NCBI GenBank assembly: GCA_021397835.1
Contig: JAJFZO010000168.1
Span: 1,178,001-1,242,000, forward strand
DNA: 64,000 nt
Reading direction: 5' to 3'
From: Moringa oleifera
Lineage: Eukaryota > Streptophyta > Magnoliopsida > Brassicales > Moringaceae
A program made the position numbers and the translations under genes. The notes beneath the pieces are model-generated. The model made no database searches. It worked only from the letters and a program-made list of their open reading frames with translations, and was not told where the DNA came from. Every line of letters begins with the position of its first letter. Position 1 is the first letter of the stretch. Positions 1 through 13,342 of the stretch are shown piece by piece.

Positions 1-783
1 AGTACTTGCCTCTTTTCCTTTTCAGTTCTTGTTCCCTTCATTTGGCTTTAGTTTCCTTTACCGTAATTGCATCCTTTATCATAGTATCTAAACAAAATTA
101 CAAAGTTCTACATCGACGCATTAAATGAGATTTTCATTCATATTACTCTTTGTAATCCAGCATTGCCTTGGCATTATTTCCATGCTTCCTCCTCAGTAGC
201 TGCTTTATATCATGGCCAACGACAATGCAAATACAGGGCAACATGATGAACAAATCTGCAATCACTGGGCAGCTTTATCAACTACAGAACAAATTGTGCA
301 AAAGTTCTGCAAGTGAAGACTTGGAAAAGTCTTAAGCACCCTAATGGCCAACTCCCAGGACAGAGATACTTGAATCTCAATGATGTGGGTTCATTTCTCT
401 TCTGATGGAGGTAAGTCAAGAAAGAACTATTGTGATGTGTGATGAACTTCATCAAAGTTACCACCCAGGGTATTGGGCATCATACCGATTTGGTTCGCAG
501 ATCTCAATTACTTGATCTCCCAAGTCATGGGATCAATCCCAAAGAATTGTTGAACTTAACAGGTAAACTGCAATACAGGTTATTTTAGGCACAGTCCTAC
601 CCCTGTGCTTCACCTGTCCTTTTGACTCCTAGAAAAGGGTGGATTTTATGATGTGTATATACATATATATACATATACATATATATACATATACATACAT
701 ACATACATATATATATATATTCCTTTCCCTTTCAACTAGTGAAAAAGAAAAGAGGAAGACAAAAGAAGTAGAATTAAATTAAC
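1..783 (-). other. Intron of the HAD-like gene running off the window, with AT/AC microsatellite
   Basis: The donor at 783-782 begins an intron on the minus strand. I could not find the expected remaining C-terminal coding sequence on the minus strand between 1 and 780, so this stretch is read as intron. Positions about 647-720 are an impure TA/TACA dinucleotide and tetranucleotide repeat. Confidence 0.6.
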
Positions 784-3700
784 CTTTCAGATGAGCTTGT
801 ATCAATATCAACACTCAACTTTAGCATTGATGCAACCTCCTCCGCTATCCTCTGTTTCTCAGCAGAGGCTGGTCCACAAATCAAAAACAGAGCACTTCAG
901 TATTCACTTTTATGCATTAAAATGCATGAAATATAACAATCCTAACCAAAACAAGCTCGAGATCCAACCTGCTTTTTTTGCTTCTTTTGCTAGTTGCTCA
1001 TCCAGACCAGATGACATTCCTTTGCCAAGCACAAGCTGTCCATACAAACTCTGCTCTACCTCCTCATTCCCAATAATCTTTATGTGCGAAGCTCTTTCGT
1101 GGCCAAGCTTTTCAATAATGGATCTAATTATTGTCAAGACCAAAAAGGTAATATTTGAGCTCAAGGATATATAAATAGTGAACATAGAAATGATTCAAAA
1201 GAACAGAACACAACCTAGTCTATTTAGAGGTAGAATTCACTTTATTCATTGAAAAGGAATGAGAAGTCATCAAGACCATCAAGGGAGGAGTTAGACCACC
1301 TAGCAACCATGATCAGGCCTGAGATTATGCCAGTTGCCGGAAGGCTTCGCTTATTCCAACAAATTATGTTCACAATGGTTTTCAGAAGTCGTTTTTGAAT
1401 TGTGATATTTGGGAATCAGGTGTCCAGTATAACAAAGATTCAATGAACTGAAATTTGAATAACATCGATATTTTCCAAAGCTCAAATTGGTATTCATGAA
1501 GGATGAAAATCAATCAACTAACAACATGAGAACATCAAAAAAAAATAAAAAAAACCATGTCCTAGATGCTTTTGAATAAACCAAGTCCCTGCCTCTCAAA
1601 GACATCATCAAGATGGTAATCAATCAATTTTGGGAAGAAACCAATCATGCCAACAGAAGAGGTTCCCTTATCTTAGTACATGCGACATTGAGTTTTCAAC
1701 TAATTTACAGAGCAAGATGCTTCATTATTTATATGTCAAAAAGAATTGCTGCAAACAAACCATGAAAGAAAGCGAAAGGAAATCATGAACTTACGTGATA
1801 ATTAAAGAAAATTTTTATATTTCAAAACATTCTAGCAATTCCAGTAATTAATGAAATGTACCGGGCAACTTTCTCGCCACTTTTACTGTAGGAGGTTAGG
1901 ACAACCACAGGTACTCGTTCACTATGTGCTTCATCAATAAAACTGCAAAAACAGAAAGGCAAATAAGGTTTTAATTTATTCATACTATTGAAAAATAGGA
2001 TTAAATAAAGACATAATTACACAATTATTATAAAATAAAGCCTAAGCTTTCTCTTGATTTTACCTTAGTAGGGTCCCTTATCAAAGCCAAGAGAGTAAAC
2101 AATGGATCTGAATTTCTATACATAAAATTATTTGCCAAGAAACTACGAGATCCACTTCCATCAATTTTTAAAGAACACTTATGAAAAGATCTGTATCAGT
2201 TATATTCTTCAAAGTATATAAGAAGAGAAAGTCACAGTCTTGAGAGAAGTCTTGCTGTAGAAAGAACCCTAAGCTCAAAGGTGCAACGGGTTATTGCCGG
2301 CTTTATATCAAATTGTTTCATGAGAAATTATCATTTTGCAATTGCTCCACAAGAAACCATCATTTTACAATTGCTTCACGAGAAAGCATTCTGTTACAAA
2401 GCTGCTACTTATGTGATAGATTTTAGTTTTATTTGGGTCTGATGTGTATATTCTGAGCTCCCTAACATATAACTCATATATGACCGAAAAAAAAAAATCA
2501 TTAGAATTTATTAAACATAAAATTGGAATATTTTCTTCTAACAAGGTAAATGAACCATGAATTTCAATCAGATTTTCACAGTTTAATCTATGATTAGTTT
2601 TGACAACTTACTCTTCAACTCCAGGCCTCAAAGGTAAACTTTTAGACATCATTAGTTCATCCAATGCATTTTTCTGCCAACAATCAGAAAAGTAGATCAG
2701 TAGCTTACCAAAAATTATGATCACCATTATTCTGAGAAATTTGAAATATAATTACATGATTATTCAAGCAACACTGAAGTTGAACATGCTAGGACAGTCC
2801 AAAGTAGAGTTTAATAGAGAGAAAGAACTCAAAGCTAATGCAAGGAAAGATTAGAACTACTCTATTGGGCATACTACTGGGTTGAAGATTTTCTTAAATA
2901 ATACTGGAGATTTCTCAATAACATGAATCATTCAAAGTTGAGATTCATACCAATTATGAAATATGAATTCAAATTCTTTTTTTTCTTTTTTCATCTTTTA
3001 GGCAGAGGAAAATTTAAAAGTCATCCCACACCACCACCTCCACCCTCAAAAGAATCAAGTAAGAAAGAAAAAGAACGAAAAAGAATTTAAAAGAAAAGCC
3101 TTAAAGTTGGATCAATCAAGACATGACGAAGAGAAGTTCAAAAGGTGATTCTAAATAAACTTAAAACAACAATACTTGATGCAGTAAACCAGAGAAAAGT
3201 CATACATAAACTAGTTTAGATGGTTTGACATATGGTGATGAGGATCATATTTAACTGTTCTGCACTCAATAAGTCATTCAAAAAGATAGAAAGTCCAGCT
3301 GTTATGCTGTTAATATTTGCATTAAGTCAGTCAGCCAGTCTACGCAAGACAATCTAATGTATCCATGACAAAGATGTGCAAAAATGGCCCTCAACCAAAG
3401 CAGTCACCACCTGCCCTGCCCCTTCCAACAAGAGAAGCCAGGGTTCACATCCCACAGGCTACTCCTACCTAACCAAAATTCCAGAAAACATTATTAGATT
3501 CCAGTGATCGTGGAAATCAGAGTCTGGGTATCAAATGGTTCTGTTTGTACAGTTCAGTGCATGAAGGCACAGCTTAAAATCATGTTATCATTTGGTGCTT
3601 TACTAAATTCTTTCAAAGGAAAAATTAAGATCTGAGCTCTGCTACACTGGCCAAGAAGCTTGTTTCAATTAAGAGTACTCTCCTTTTACAATTTCCGGCC

Positions 3701-5879
3701 AGAAATTAAAAGATCTACTGGTTGTATCCTCATTAAGAATCATAAGTTTCATGTTAAGAAGCAAGAGAATAACAATGTTGATGTATTAAGACCCCTGTGT
3801 ACACCGTTATATGGAACTATCTAATCTGTTTCTCATTTTCAAGGTAGCACATCAGTTGTTACTGAGATTAAAACCCAAAAAAATTCCCTTGTTTAAAATC
3901 TATTTTGATGGATTTCTAGAATAAAGCTACTAAATAATCATCAGTGTATTATATAAGAACCAGTCAAGGTAACTCTATCAAACAACATTATATTATTAAT
4001 TCACTGCATTCATAAGTACCTTTTTCCTGGCCACTGGGCTCTAGCCAGTATGCATCTCTCCCTTTAAGGAGGAAGTTACAAAGATCAAATATACTCGGTT
4101 AAAAGTTATCCCCTTTCAATCGCCTAATTGAAAAGAAAAAAACACACCTTTTCTCGCAACACACTTCTCACGAAACTTCCCTTTTCACTGGTGGGCAATG
4201 AAGTAGGCCAACCAATCTGCAGAAAAGAATCAAACATAATAAAACAAATTAATAAAATAACACAACATACAGAAACTAACTAGCATGTCATTTTTCCTTA
4301 ACACAAAGAAAGGAGGATCTTACCCGGTTAAAGTACAAAATCAGCATTCTCTCCTCATCACCTGCACTCTTCCTGGATAGCAATCACAAAGCAGTTTAGA
4401 GACAGTGCATATCTAAATTGATTGCAATTAATCAAGACATATTCACATAAACAAGCAAAAAGAACAAAAGAGTTTAGATGGGATGGAAGGGTAGGGTTCC
4501 TTATGTACTAAAAAGTAATGCAGAAAGGCTGAAGCAATGTTTGGACAAAGAGCAACTTTGAGGTCATGTGAATGCATGAATAGTGGTACAAATAAATTTA
4601 CAATTCCCAGGTATATATAAAATGCAAAAAGATAATACTGAAAAAGCAGAACAAAAAGTGCAACTTTGCCAAGTAATAAAGCATATTTAGAATCAAATCA
4701 TAAATTAAGAAAGAGCTCATTTGACTACCATGCAGAAAAGGTATGTATCTCTTCCTGTTACTGGTAGAGCTCAATTTCAAATATATCGATTAAGCAAGAT
4801 AAAATAAGGGAGGAACAAATAATATCACTTGATATCATACCTTACAAGATCTGAATAAACAGGTTCCGCCCAATTTGCACAGTCCAGCCCAAGCTTTTGA
4901 AATGCTGAGAACATTAAAATAGCAAGTTGAACTTTAAACCATAACTCTCAACTGACCAAGGTATTAAATCAGTTACATTTCATCATTTGACAATAGATTA
5001 TAATTCATGAATCCATCGCACCTACATTGAAGGCTTGGCGATTGCCTAAGCGATATGCATCAACAAGGACCCTGCAAGAAATAGATCGCACTTAAGCAAC
5101 CAAAGCAGCCAATAATTTTAAATAACAATCACAATTCTTGAAATACAAGAACAAGCTGAATTCTGTTGGAGCATAAATTTTATAAAAACAAATTAACTGC
5201 TCCTATGAACTAACTTAAGAAAGTGAATAGGACAACTTGTGATTCATATAAACATAGAACCCTGAATCAGCAAGAATAAGTATGCATTTGTGGAAATACA
5301 ATACAAGATAAGGGAAATCAAGATTGTGAGGAATGTCTTAATCAAGAAAGGAATAATTATAGAAACATCAATATTAAGCTATAGCATCAAATTCTGTAAC
5401 ATCATAAGCGGGCAAGTAAATCTAAAGTAGCATCAGAAGGATCAGCAGAAGCAATAATACCAGTTCTAAGGTAACCAAAAATTAATGAAAACACAAAATA
5501 CCACTTGATATAGAACAGTCGATACCGAAAGAAAAAAGAACAGACCCAAAAAAGATTCTTGGCATGGCAAAAACATGAAACTGAATTAGACAAAAATGAC
5601 AGTTGTAAAATACCCGTCAAATTCAAGAAGAACGGCAAGTTCATGAGATGTGTTTGCGTTTTCTTGATTTGGAGGTGAACTGAAAGCCGCGAACCCACTG
5701 AATTGTTGACATTTTCGGGAGATTTTGAAGTTTATCGGGAAAGTGGAGGAAGAGGAAGGAAGCAAATGGAGACTGCAGGCTTTAAGTGGTGTTTGATGGC
5801 TAAAGTATCCCCTGCTAATACAGACTTTAGCGCAGGAAAAATGAAGATTGTGAAGAATTGAACAAGAGAGAGTTTCCAT
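784..5879 (-). CDS. CbbY-like HAD-superfamily protein, plastid-targeted (3' end outside window)
   Basis: Nine exons on the minus strand, in transcription order: 5879-5614, 5071-5022, 4904-4841, 4372-4324, 4216-4148, 2673-2612, 1942-1862, 1123-969, 868-784. All have GT-AG borders and the phases join without a break, giving 881 nt or 293 codons plus two bases. The last donor (GT at 783-782) opens an intron that runs off base 1, so the C-terminus is missing. The start at 5879 is followed by a Ser-rich, acid-poor leader of about 65 residues typical of a chloroplast transit peptide. HAD motif I reads LLEFDGVLVDAY (about residues 84-95), where family members normally have DxD; Glu86 replaces the nucleophile and Asp88 is kept. 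Motif II Thr203 lies in VVVLTSYSKSG. The order of conserved blocks matches, from memory, the Arabidopsis CbbY-like protein At5g45170. Substrate unknown; phosphatase activity is doubtful given the Glu. Confidence 0.88.
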
Positions 5880-6100
5880 GGCAAGGCATGCGTGGGATTG
5901 CTTAGAGTTTTGAGTTGACTGTCAGCACTCCAGACTACCACGTTACGCTTTGGCTTTTGAGGAGAAGGTTGCTTGACGAGTTTTGGCCAACTATAAGATA
6001 TACACACTAGTGACCACGTTCTGCACGCTGGAGCAAAAGACTTCCACCCACCGACCAAGTAGTTAATTTGGATAATCACTTCCATTTTTCTAGTGCCAAT
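5880..6100 (-). promoter_or_regulatory. Upstream region of the HAD-like gene
   Basis: About 220 bp upstream of the start codon (higher coordinates) are less AT-rich than the intergenic DNA that follows. A weak TATA-like string (minus-strand GTATATCTTATAG around 5,990-6,004) lies about 115 bp before the ATG, a plausible distance. No other regulatory motif stands out. The assignment rests on position and a weak motif only. Confidence 0.3.
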
Positions 6101-6889
6101 GAAAACCTTTTTTGGTTCAGGTTGAATTTCTAATCAGTCACTCACCACAAAACAAACCAACGTAGTTCATGTTTCGGGTTCGGGTAATTATGTGAATTGA
6201 ATCAAAGTCCATGACGTGAATCTGCAATAATTTTGAAGTGATGACATGATTTCAGATGGATTAGCGGAAATATCTAAATTACAATTAAACTGCTGTGTAT
6301 TAAAATTAAGAAGAATAATAGGAATGGTAAAGTATTAGTTTTTATACAGTAATTATCTAAACTATAATCTACAGTGACTTCAATGTAATTATATGCATGA
6401 GATTGCATAATTTTTATCTTCATTTCATTTGGTGCATTATAGCATTAGGAGAAGTTTATTTATATCATTTTTATTCCATTATTTAACGAAATAAAATTAT
6501 CCCTCATATGGGATAAAATTATTCCTTAAAATGTGGGATAAGATTAATCCTTTGATTTATATAATTTAACATTATCAAATGAATAAATCTAGTTCAGACT
6601 AATATACATTTTTTTAAATAATAAAAATTTAAATAATTATATAATTCAAGTTTGTAATAAGCTTTTATGTTGTATTATTTTTATTTTAATCTTTAAACTA
6701 TTTCAAATAAAAAATTTATTTTGGATTAGTACTGACTTTTAAATATGTTAATATTATCCGTTAAATATTTATAATTAATTTGTTTATATTTATAAAATTT
6801 ACTTTATAACATATCCTTTTAAGTTAAAAAAATAATGATAAAGTATAATAAAAAAATTTAAATAAATATTTTAAATAAAAAATTTTAAT
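6100..6889. other. AT-rich intergenic DNA, no gene seen
   Basis: No open frame, splice-compatible coding block or RNA gene is visible. The sequence becomes strongly AT-rich from about 6,550 on. Confidence 0.5.
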
Positions 6890-7395
6890 AATTATTATTT
6901 GAATAAGGGTCATTTTAAATCTTATTTTACTTTTTTTAAAATCAAATCTTGAATTTTAAAAAAATCTTCAAATAAATCCTGATCCATGGATGTAAATTAA
7001 AACTTTGATAAAAAATTAATGATATTTTTATTGTTAAAGTGCCTAAAAATTTACTCAAATAGATTTTGCATTATATTTCAATTCCATCCATATAATTTGA
7101 ATAATTTTTAACTAACGAGTATTTTTATGAATATTAAAAATTTTAATAGTATACATTTTTTAAAAAAATATTTTTGGCATTCAAAAAATTTTAATTTTTA
7201 AATATAATTTCAATATTTTTTTACATTCATAAAAAATTTTGTAAAAGATCTCTAATTTGAATATTTTTTATTTTTTATAGGATTCAATTTAATTTAAATT
7301 GATAAATTAAAATTTTATTGGAGATATTTTATAAGTTAAAATTTGATTGAATAGAGAAAGTAAAATTCATGTATTTAAATAATTTTCATCATTAT
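6890..7395. mobile_element. Foldback (MITE-like) element, copy 1
   Basis: The left arm (about 6,890-7,050) and the reverse complement of the right arm (about 7,240-7,395) share the same ordered blocks: an ACTTT stretch, then AATCAAAT, then an A/T-rich spacer and an AAATC-type block. It is diverged but colinear. The same family occurs inverted at 29,645-30,148: GTTAAAGTGCCTAAAAA at about 7,036 matches GTTAAAATGCCTAAAAA on the minus strand near 29,990. There is no coding capacity. A dispersed non-autonomous foldback element is the best reading; termini and target duplications could not be fixed. Confidence 0.55.
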
Positions 7396-8440
7396 TATTT
7401 TTATCAATTAATTATAATATAATTCAAATTTGTAATAAATATTAGATTGTATTATTTTTTTCAAATATTAGATTGTAATATTTTAATCATACCCTATCTC
7501 ATGTTACATCAAACACATCATAGTATCAATATAATCTCAATTTAGTCCAATCTAATTCAATTCAATCATATCCCACTAAAACAGGCCAATGTTTTCTGTA
7601 AATAAATCCTTTATATTATATTTATCAAAGGTAATATGATACTTAGATGGAAGTTATTATTTTAGAACACAAGTGTTGCCCTCCATCTATAGATACTTTA
7701 AACTACTCGAATATGTTCATTACAATCATTAAGAAACCTCTTAGTTTTCCTTTCTCATTTAAAAAAACAAAATCTCTCAATTATGAAATCTTTTCTTATT
7801 CATCCTTCCTCTTTAGGAATAATGATTAAGTAATTATGTTGTCTAGTTAAGTACAAGTCTAAAATGAGAAATACCACTAACAAGCCTTAATCACTATTCT
7901 TAATACTGGTTAACTTAAATAAACTGTTGGTAAGCCCAATTATGACGAAGAAGATCCTAGTTAGATGGTCCCATTAGAATGAAGAATTAAGTTATGTTAG
8001 AGTGTTGAACCATTTGAGATGTCGAACTTAACTAGAAAAATTATGGAGTTACCTAAGGCTAATACGTACCCTCTTGTAGTGATAATTCAGTATATGCTTT
8101 AAAAACTCAATAAGCTCAAGATTTAATTAATAACCATGATATTGATATTGCTCGCATAGAACAAGATTTGCAAAATTAATCAACACATAGCAAGATATGA
8201 AAACAATATACCAATAGATACTTTTGAACTCAAAAAAGATTATTCAATAAAAGCAGTGGAGTAAACTATTTCAATTAATAATGAAAACTAAATAGTCCAG
8301 TTATTCAATACACATACAATAGCTCAACATGTATCAAGTTACTAATATCTTCATATATGATTAGTTTAAGTAACAATAAACCTTTCTATAGATTAAGATT
8401 AGACATTTTAATGTTGTTATGCCTGAGGAAACAAGACACA
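7396..8440. other. Intergenic DNA without recognisable content
   Basis: AT-rich; the longest open frame is a 60-codon chance frame without family resemblance. Nothing further can be supported. Confidence 0.4.
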
Positions 8441-8443
8441 TAG

Positions 8444-8870
8444 CACTACAGGAAAAAAACAAGAATTTGGCAACGTATTTTTTTGTCGTTAGAAACAAAC
8501 TAGTCATAGAAAAAAATTTTCAATAAAATCATCGTCACAAAGGCACCTAGTGACGGATAACTTCATCGATCCATCTCCACCTAGCGATGGATATGAAAAT
8601 ATTGGTGAAGAAACGACAATGGAGACGTTCACCATTGAGTAAAAGAGCTAGCAATGGACTCAAATTAGTTATTAAATCTAAAACGGTGAGGTTGCTGACG
8701 TTAAACGTAACGATGACCACCTCATCATCGCCAGGCTGAGTTTTTCATTAGATCTAGTGATAGATCTAAGTTTGTCACAAAGTCAACTAGTGTAACAATA
8801 AACAGTATAATTGTAACTAGGCTTTAAATGCCTAATGACAAGAGATGTTGTTAATTCGTCACTAACTAAT
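8444..8870 (+). mobile_element. CACTA-type terminus with subterminal repeats
   Basis: CACTACAGGAAAAAAAC at 8,444 has the hallmark end of plant CACTA (En/Spm) transposons. It is followed within 400 bp by short repeats of the type TAG(T/C)GA(C/T)GGAT in both orientations (for example about 8,549, 8,582 and 8,758), as expected for the subterminal transposase-binding region of this superfamily. The element would extend to higher coordinates, where a matching transposase remnant lies. No clearly matching partner end was found. Confidence 0.6.
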
Positions 8871-11800
8871 TTAATAAAAGTTTATATTTTAAATATTTAT
8901 TTAGTTTTTTATATTATTAATTACAATCCATAAATAAACGCATATTAACAAATAAAAAAGTTAAAATTGAATCTAATAAGTAAAAAATTTAAAATTAAAT
9001 CTAACCCAAATTACATGAACAAATGAAAAGTTAATACACAATATTATACTAGTTCGATCAACTAACACCAGAGAAAATAAAGATCGACCTAGACATCAAG
9101 TGCAACCATCAAGTGATGTTGGAGATGAGGCAAAAGGTGAGCCTTTCAAGAATAAAGCCCTCATCTTAAGGACACATTCCTTTATCTTGACCTCCTTTCA
9201 CTTAAAACACATATTATCTTACCCTCACTCCCTACATTGCTACTTTAAATAGTCTTTCATAGCCTTATACTCCTGCTTTAAATGCTTTTCTATAGCCTTC
9301 ATCTAAAAGTACAAATGTTGCATGGTTGCATCGTTAATAAATTGCCCATGTTAGAATTATCGCCTAATTAATACAACTTAGTCTAAAAGCTAACCTCATA
9401 CACTCGAAGCTTTTTCTCTCTACCTACTGTCCCATAATATAACTGAATGTAATCTACCTTTAAAGTGTTAGAAGATTCCTAATGTGATTGAAAATGGAGG
9501 CAATCAACTCCTTGATGTGATCCTACAAGAAAACAATTTATGTTAATTGATTCATTATCTAAATTGAATAATCAAATAGAAAATTATTTATTCAGTATTA
9601 TTTACTAAATATTAAAAAAATAAACTTACATGTACTTGTTTGGCATGCTCATCGATGAATTCATCAAAATTAAACCTTTTAATGTGAGTTCATGCAAAAA
9701 GCTCTATAAGAGTTGGATCTCAATCCAATTCATTCGCTTTTAGGAAAAAGACATAATAAATAACCATTGACAAAATAATATGTCATCCTCATTCAAATTT
9801 ACATAAGTAAATTAAATATCACATGTGCCAAGTGTCGAAAATCCTTGAACAGAGAGCATGAATCTCCACTACGTTGAAAAAAACCTGATTCAAATTCGCT
9901 TATTTTGCTCTATTGATTTTTAGCAGCCATCCTACACTTGTTTTTATTTAATACATCACATAAAATTTCCGCTACCACATGTCCTCAATTTCAATTTAGG
10001 CTTCACATCATTAAGTTCACAATTTCTCATACTTTGAGTTAATGATTCTCAAGATAATGGCCATTGTTTGAGACTTTAGTAACAACCTTTAAAAAATAAT
10101 TTAAACTATAAAATCTAAGATAAAAGAATTAATATAAAATCATTGACAATGTGATAATTGCAAATATAATAAAAAGATTAAGCAACCATACTTTTTTCAA
10201 TAAGGTGAATATGCATCCTATTGTTAACTACTGCACACACAAACTTAATTGTGATAAATCAAGAAGCAATATCTCAAGAAGATGGCGTATGATCTGAAGA
10301 CGACAGTCGAGGTGATAGTTTATGAACAGGTGACAGTGCGTGAGTTGGAGGTGATAATGCCAAAGGTGAAGGAAATTATGCATGAACAAAAGCCGATAGT
10401 GTGTGAGTTAAAGGTTTGAACACACTAATACATGTGGAAAACACGTCTTACCTAATTGACCATTTACCTCAACCACCACGTCTCATTCTTTCTAATATCT
10501 ATGAAGAGTGAACATAGAATGCTTAGTGAAGGAATTGAAAAAAAATGAGTGTAAGCGTAAATTGTAACACATTCAATCAGAAACTCTAATAATCAATCAC
10601 TATAAACAATATAATTAATAGCAGTATCATTTTTACTATTAGACTCTTTACTATTGAATAATGCTTGTTTATTATCTGTATTTTCTAATTAAATTAAGTC
10701 TTCCTTAGCTTGAATCAAGGCATTAACTATATCCTAAATGACATCTATCCAATTATTTACAATTTGATCATTATATGAAACTATAGGCAACTAGTGGGTG
10801 ATATCACCTTGCAATGGATCATTTGAAGATTCAATTGTATTTATTGTTTTTGCTTCAATAATCACAAACTAGTTATTATTTTATGAAGTAGGGTTAGAAT
10901 ATGTTGTAAAATAAATTTGTTTTACTCGTTATTCATAAACAAAAGCATGATCCCCCTTTTATCTCTTATTAGTATTCACCTTGATGATTTCATATTTGGA
11001 ATAAATCTTTGTATCCAACACGAAGGATCAAATCATCTATAGGTGAAGAGTGTTAATCGCTTTATAAGTATTTCAAGATACTCGATCTCGATTATCTCCT
11101 ATAAGATTTCATGACACATAGCATTCATACCAATTAAAGCTACTGAAGAGTTCACATTTTAATTGTGAGCCCAAAAAAATCATTAACATAATAAATTAAA
11201 AAAGTCTAGACCTTATCTCTAAACTAAATTATGCAATAATTAATTATCAACATCATTAATAGGATTGTACTTATGATCATGGGTTCTATGAAGAATATTT
11301 TATCAACATAAATGCTATTAGATGATTCATATATAATAATTTCAATGACAATTGCGAGAAAGTTGCTTAAGCATTTTTTGAACTAGCCTATAGAGTATAA
11401 TTCTATAATTTATTTAAGCCAGTAGAATCGAAATATAAGAGGGATGCAATTAATATTTGAACATTCATGCTATAAGCATACATCATATGTATCAAATTAT
11501 ATATAATACAAAATTTCTTATAACATGAGAAGCATATACAAAAAAACCTACTCTAAAAAATGTTCAACTTTAGGGAAATTTATAAGCATATTTATGTTTA
11601 TTACGGTTTCTTTTTTCTTGGTAAGATAAATTAAAGATAGATGATGATGAATACTTAGATGATCTTACACCATTACCATTTTATGACACTTTTTGACTTT
11701 TGGAGGTGATATGTGTCTTAAAGTAAGAAAAAAACAAAGGTTGATGTTTCTTGGAGAATGTAAGTCTTATAGACGGAACCCTCTATACTAGCTTTATTTT

Positions 11801-12600
11801 TGATATTCTTTTCAAGATTATGTAAAAATTTATGAAATAATATTTCACACATATTAGCATGGTCATTAACATTATAATGCATGTAGATGCAAACAAAATT
11901 TTAAATATGTGATTCGTGCCTCTTAAATGGATTCATTAATCTTTATTATAAAGATCAACTGCTTCATATATTAAGTGTATAAGCAAGTTTTCCATCACAT
12001 AGAATAACGTAGTGAAGGAATATCTTTTCTAATTTGCACAAATTTACAATAATATTGTTATTCATCACATTCAATTTAATCTTTACTAGCATCAGACAAC
12101 ATAAGTCTTAAAAGAATAGACTCAATTCAATGACGGCTTTCTAAGTAAAAGTGAGTAGACAATTAAATATAATTCGTAACAAATTCTTCATCACCATATG
12201 AAAGTCATGACTCTCCATAAGTTACAATATGCAAGTTCGCATTTAATATATCATTCCAAATTGGATTCATGTCCATCAAGAAGCTTTAACTTTTTTGTTT
12301 ACTAGTATACAACTCTTTCCTAATCCAAATCTAAGATATATTGTACTTTCGATTTGACAAAACTTCTATTAGCTTTATCTTTAATGTACAAAAAATTTCA
12401 TCTTTAATATAAAGACAGATCCAACATTATATTAATATTGTCTTTGTTTTTTTTTTATTGACATCTATCATTGTAAAAACATGTTGACCTTGGTATGTAT
12501 TACATCCATATTATATGAGTTTAACAATCATATAAGTTTTATGAATCACCAAAAAACAATGCAACATTTGGTGAAATTGTATGACTTTCCATGATTATGA
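8871..12600 (-). mobile_element. Degenerate interior of the CACTA element, including a Pro/Ser-rich coding remnant
   Basis: No intact frame. Around 10,270-10,440 the base composition shifts to GC-richer, and the minus strand reads a Pro/Ser/His-rich segment (pattern SPPTHALSPVHKLSPRLSSS) interrupted by stops. CACTA elements often carry a second, low-complexity gene downstream of the transposase, and this position fits that on the minus strand. The remainder is AT-rich and unassigned. Assignment as element interior is inferred from the flanking terminus and transposase. Confidence 0.35.
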
Positions 12601-13342
12601 CCATGACCATGACTAGGTGTTCATTGCCTTAATCTAGTTTCAAATGTTTAAAAAAACATACTAGCTTACTCATATCCTTCTGCTCCATAAAGAATCTCTT
12701 TGGTGGTTCACCTTATTCTATCTAATCCTTAATAAAATTCCTCATGTTTTATATAAATGGATGGTCCATAGGTAAAAATTGCCTATGACAATCAAAGTCG
12801 TAGATCTTTCTATCATGTTTTAAAAAATATACTTTTGAAGATCGTATGCAGACTAGACAACTCAATCAACTTGCTCTTTGTCAACCCAATAACATGTCGT
12901 ATACAAGGAAATTACTAATAGTTTATAATATCATAGCCTTCAGATAAAAGTTTTATGTCTTTAAAATATCATAAGTTTGCATATCATATTCCCATAATCG
13001 TCGATTAATGGCTACAAGAACATATCCTTTATGTTTTTTGATATACAAACTAAGAATTATTGATATTAAAATATTAACATAATTGATATACTAACATTCC
13101 TTGAGGTTAAAAGACTAGAAGCGATCATAACATAATTATAATCTTTTATTCCTCAGTTAAACTTCAGATGATCCAGTTAAACTGCTTCCATGCTTTCCAT
13201 CCAAAAGGTATGCTAATACTCCTTCTTTACGTTGATTTTTTAAGATACCATCTTTATATGTGCATTTGAGATAGATGATTTTTACAATTATGAAACTATT
13301 GATAAATACCTCATCCGTTTTTTTTAGACATCTTCGATTCAA
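12600..13342 (-). pseudogene. CACTA (En/Spm) TNP2-type transposase remnant
   Basis: Read on the minus strand in shifting frames, three blocks characteristic of plant TNP2 transposases appear in the right order: DGILK followed by a frameshift and then KAWKQFNWII (about 13,270-13,160); ILxTISNFLVYDMLLG, resembling the family's ALLWTINDFPAYGMLSGW (about 12,940-12,890); and KIYDFDCHRQFLPMDHPF (about 12,818-12,765). All are cut by stops and frameshifts, so this is a dead copy. It sits about 4 kb inside the CACTA terminus at 8,444 with the orientation expected if that terminus is the element's 3' end. Confidence 0.8.
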
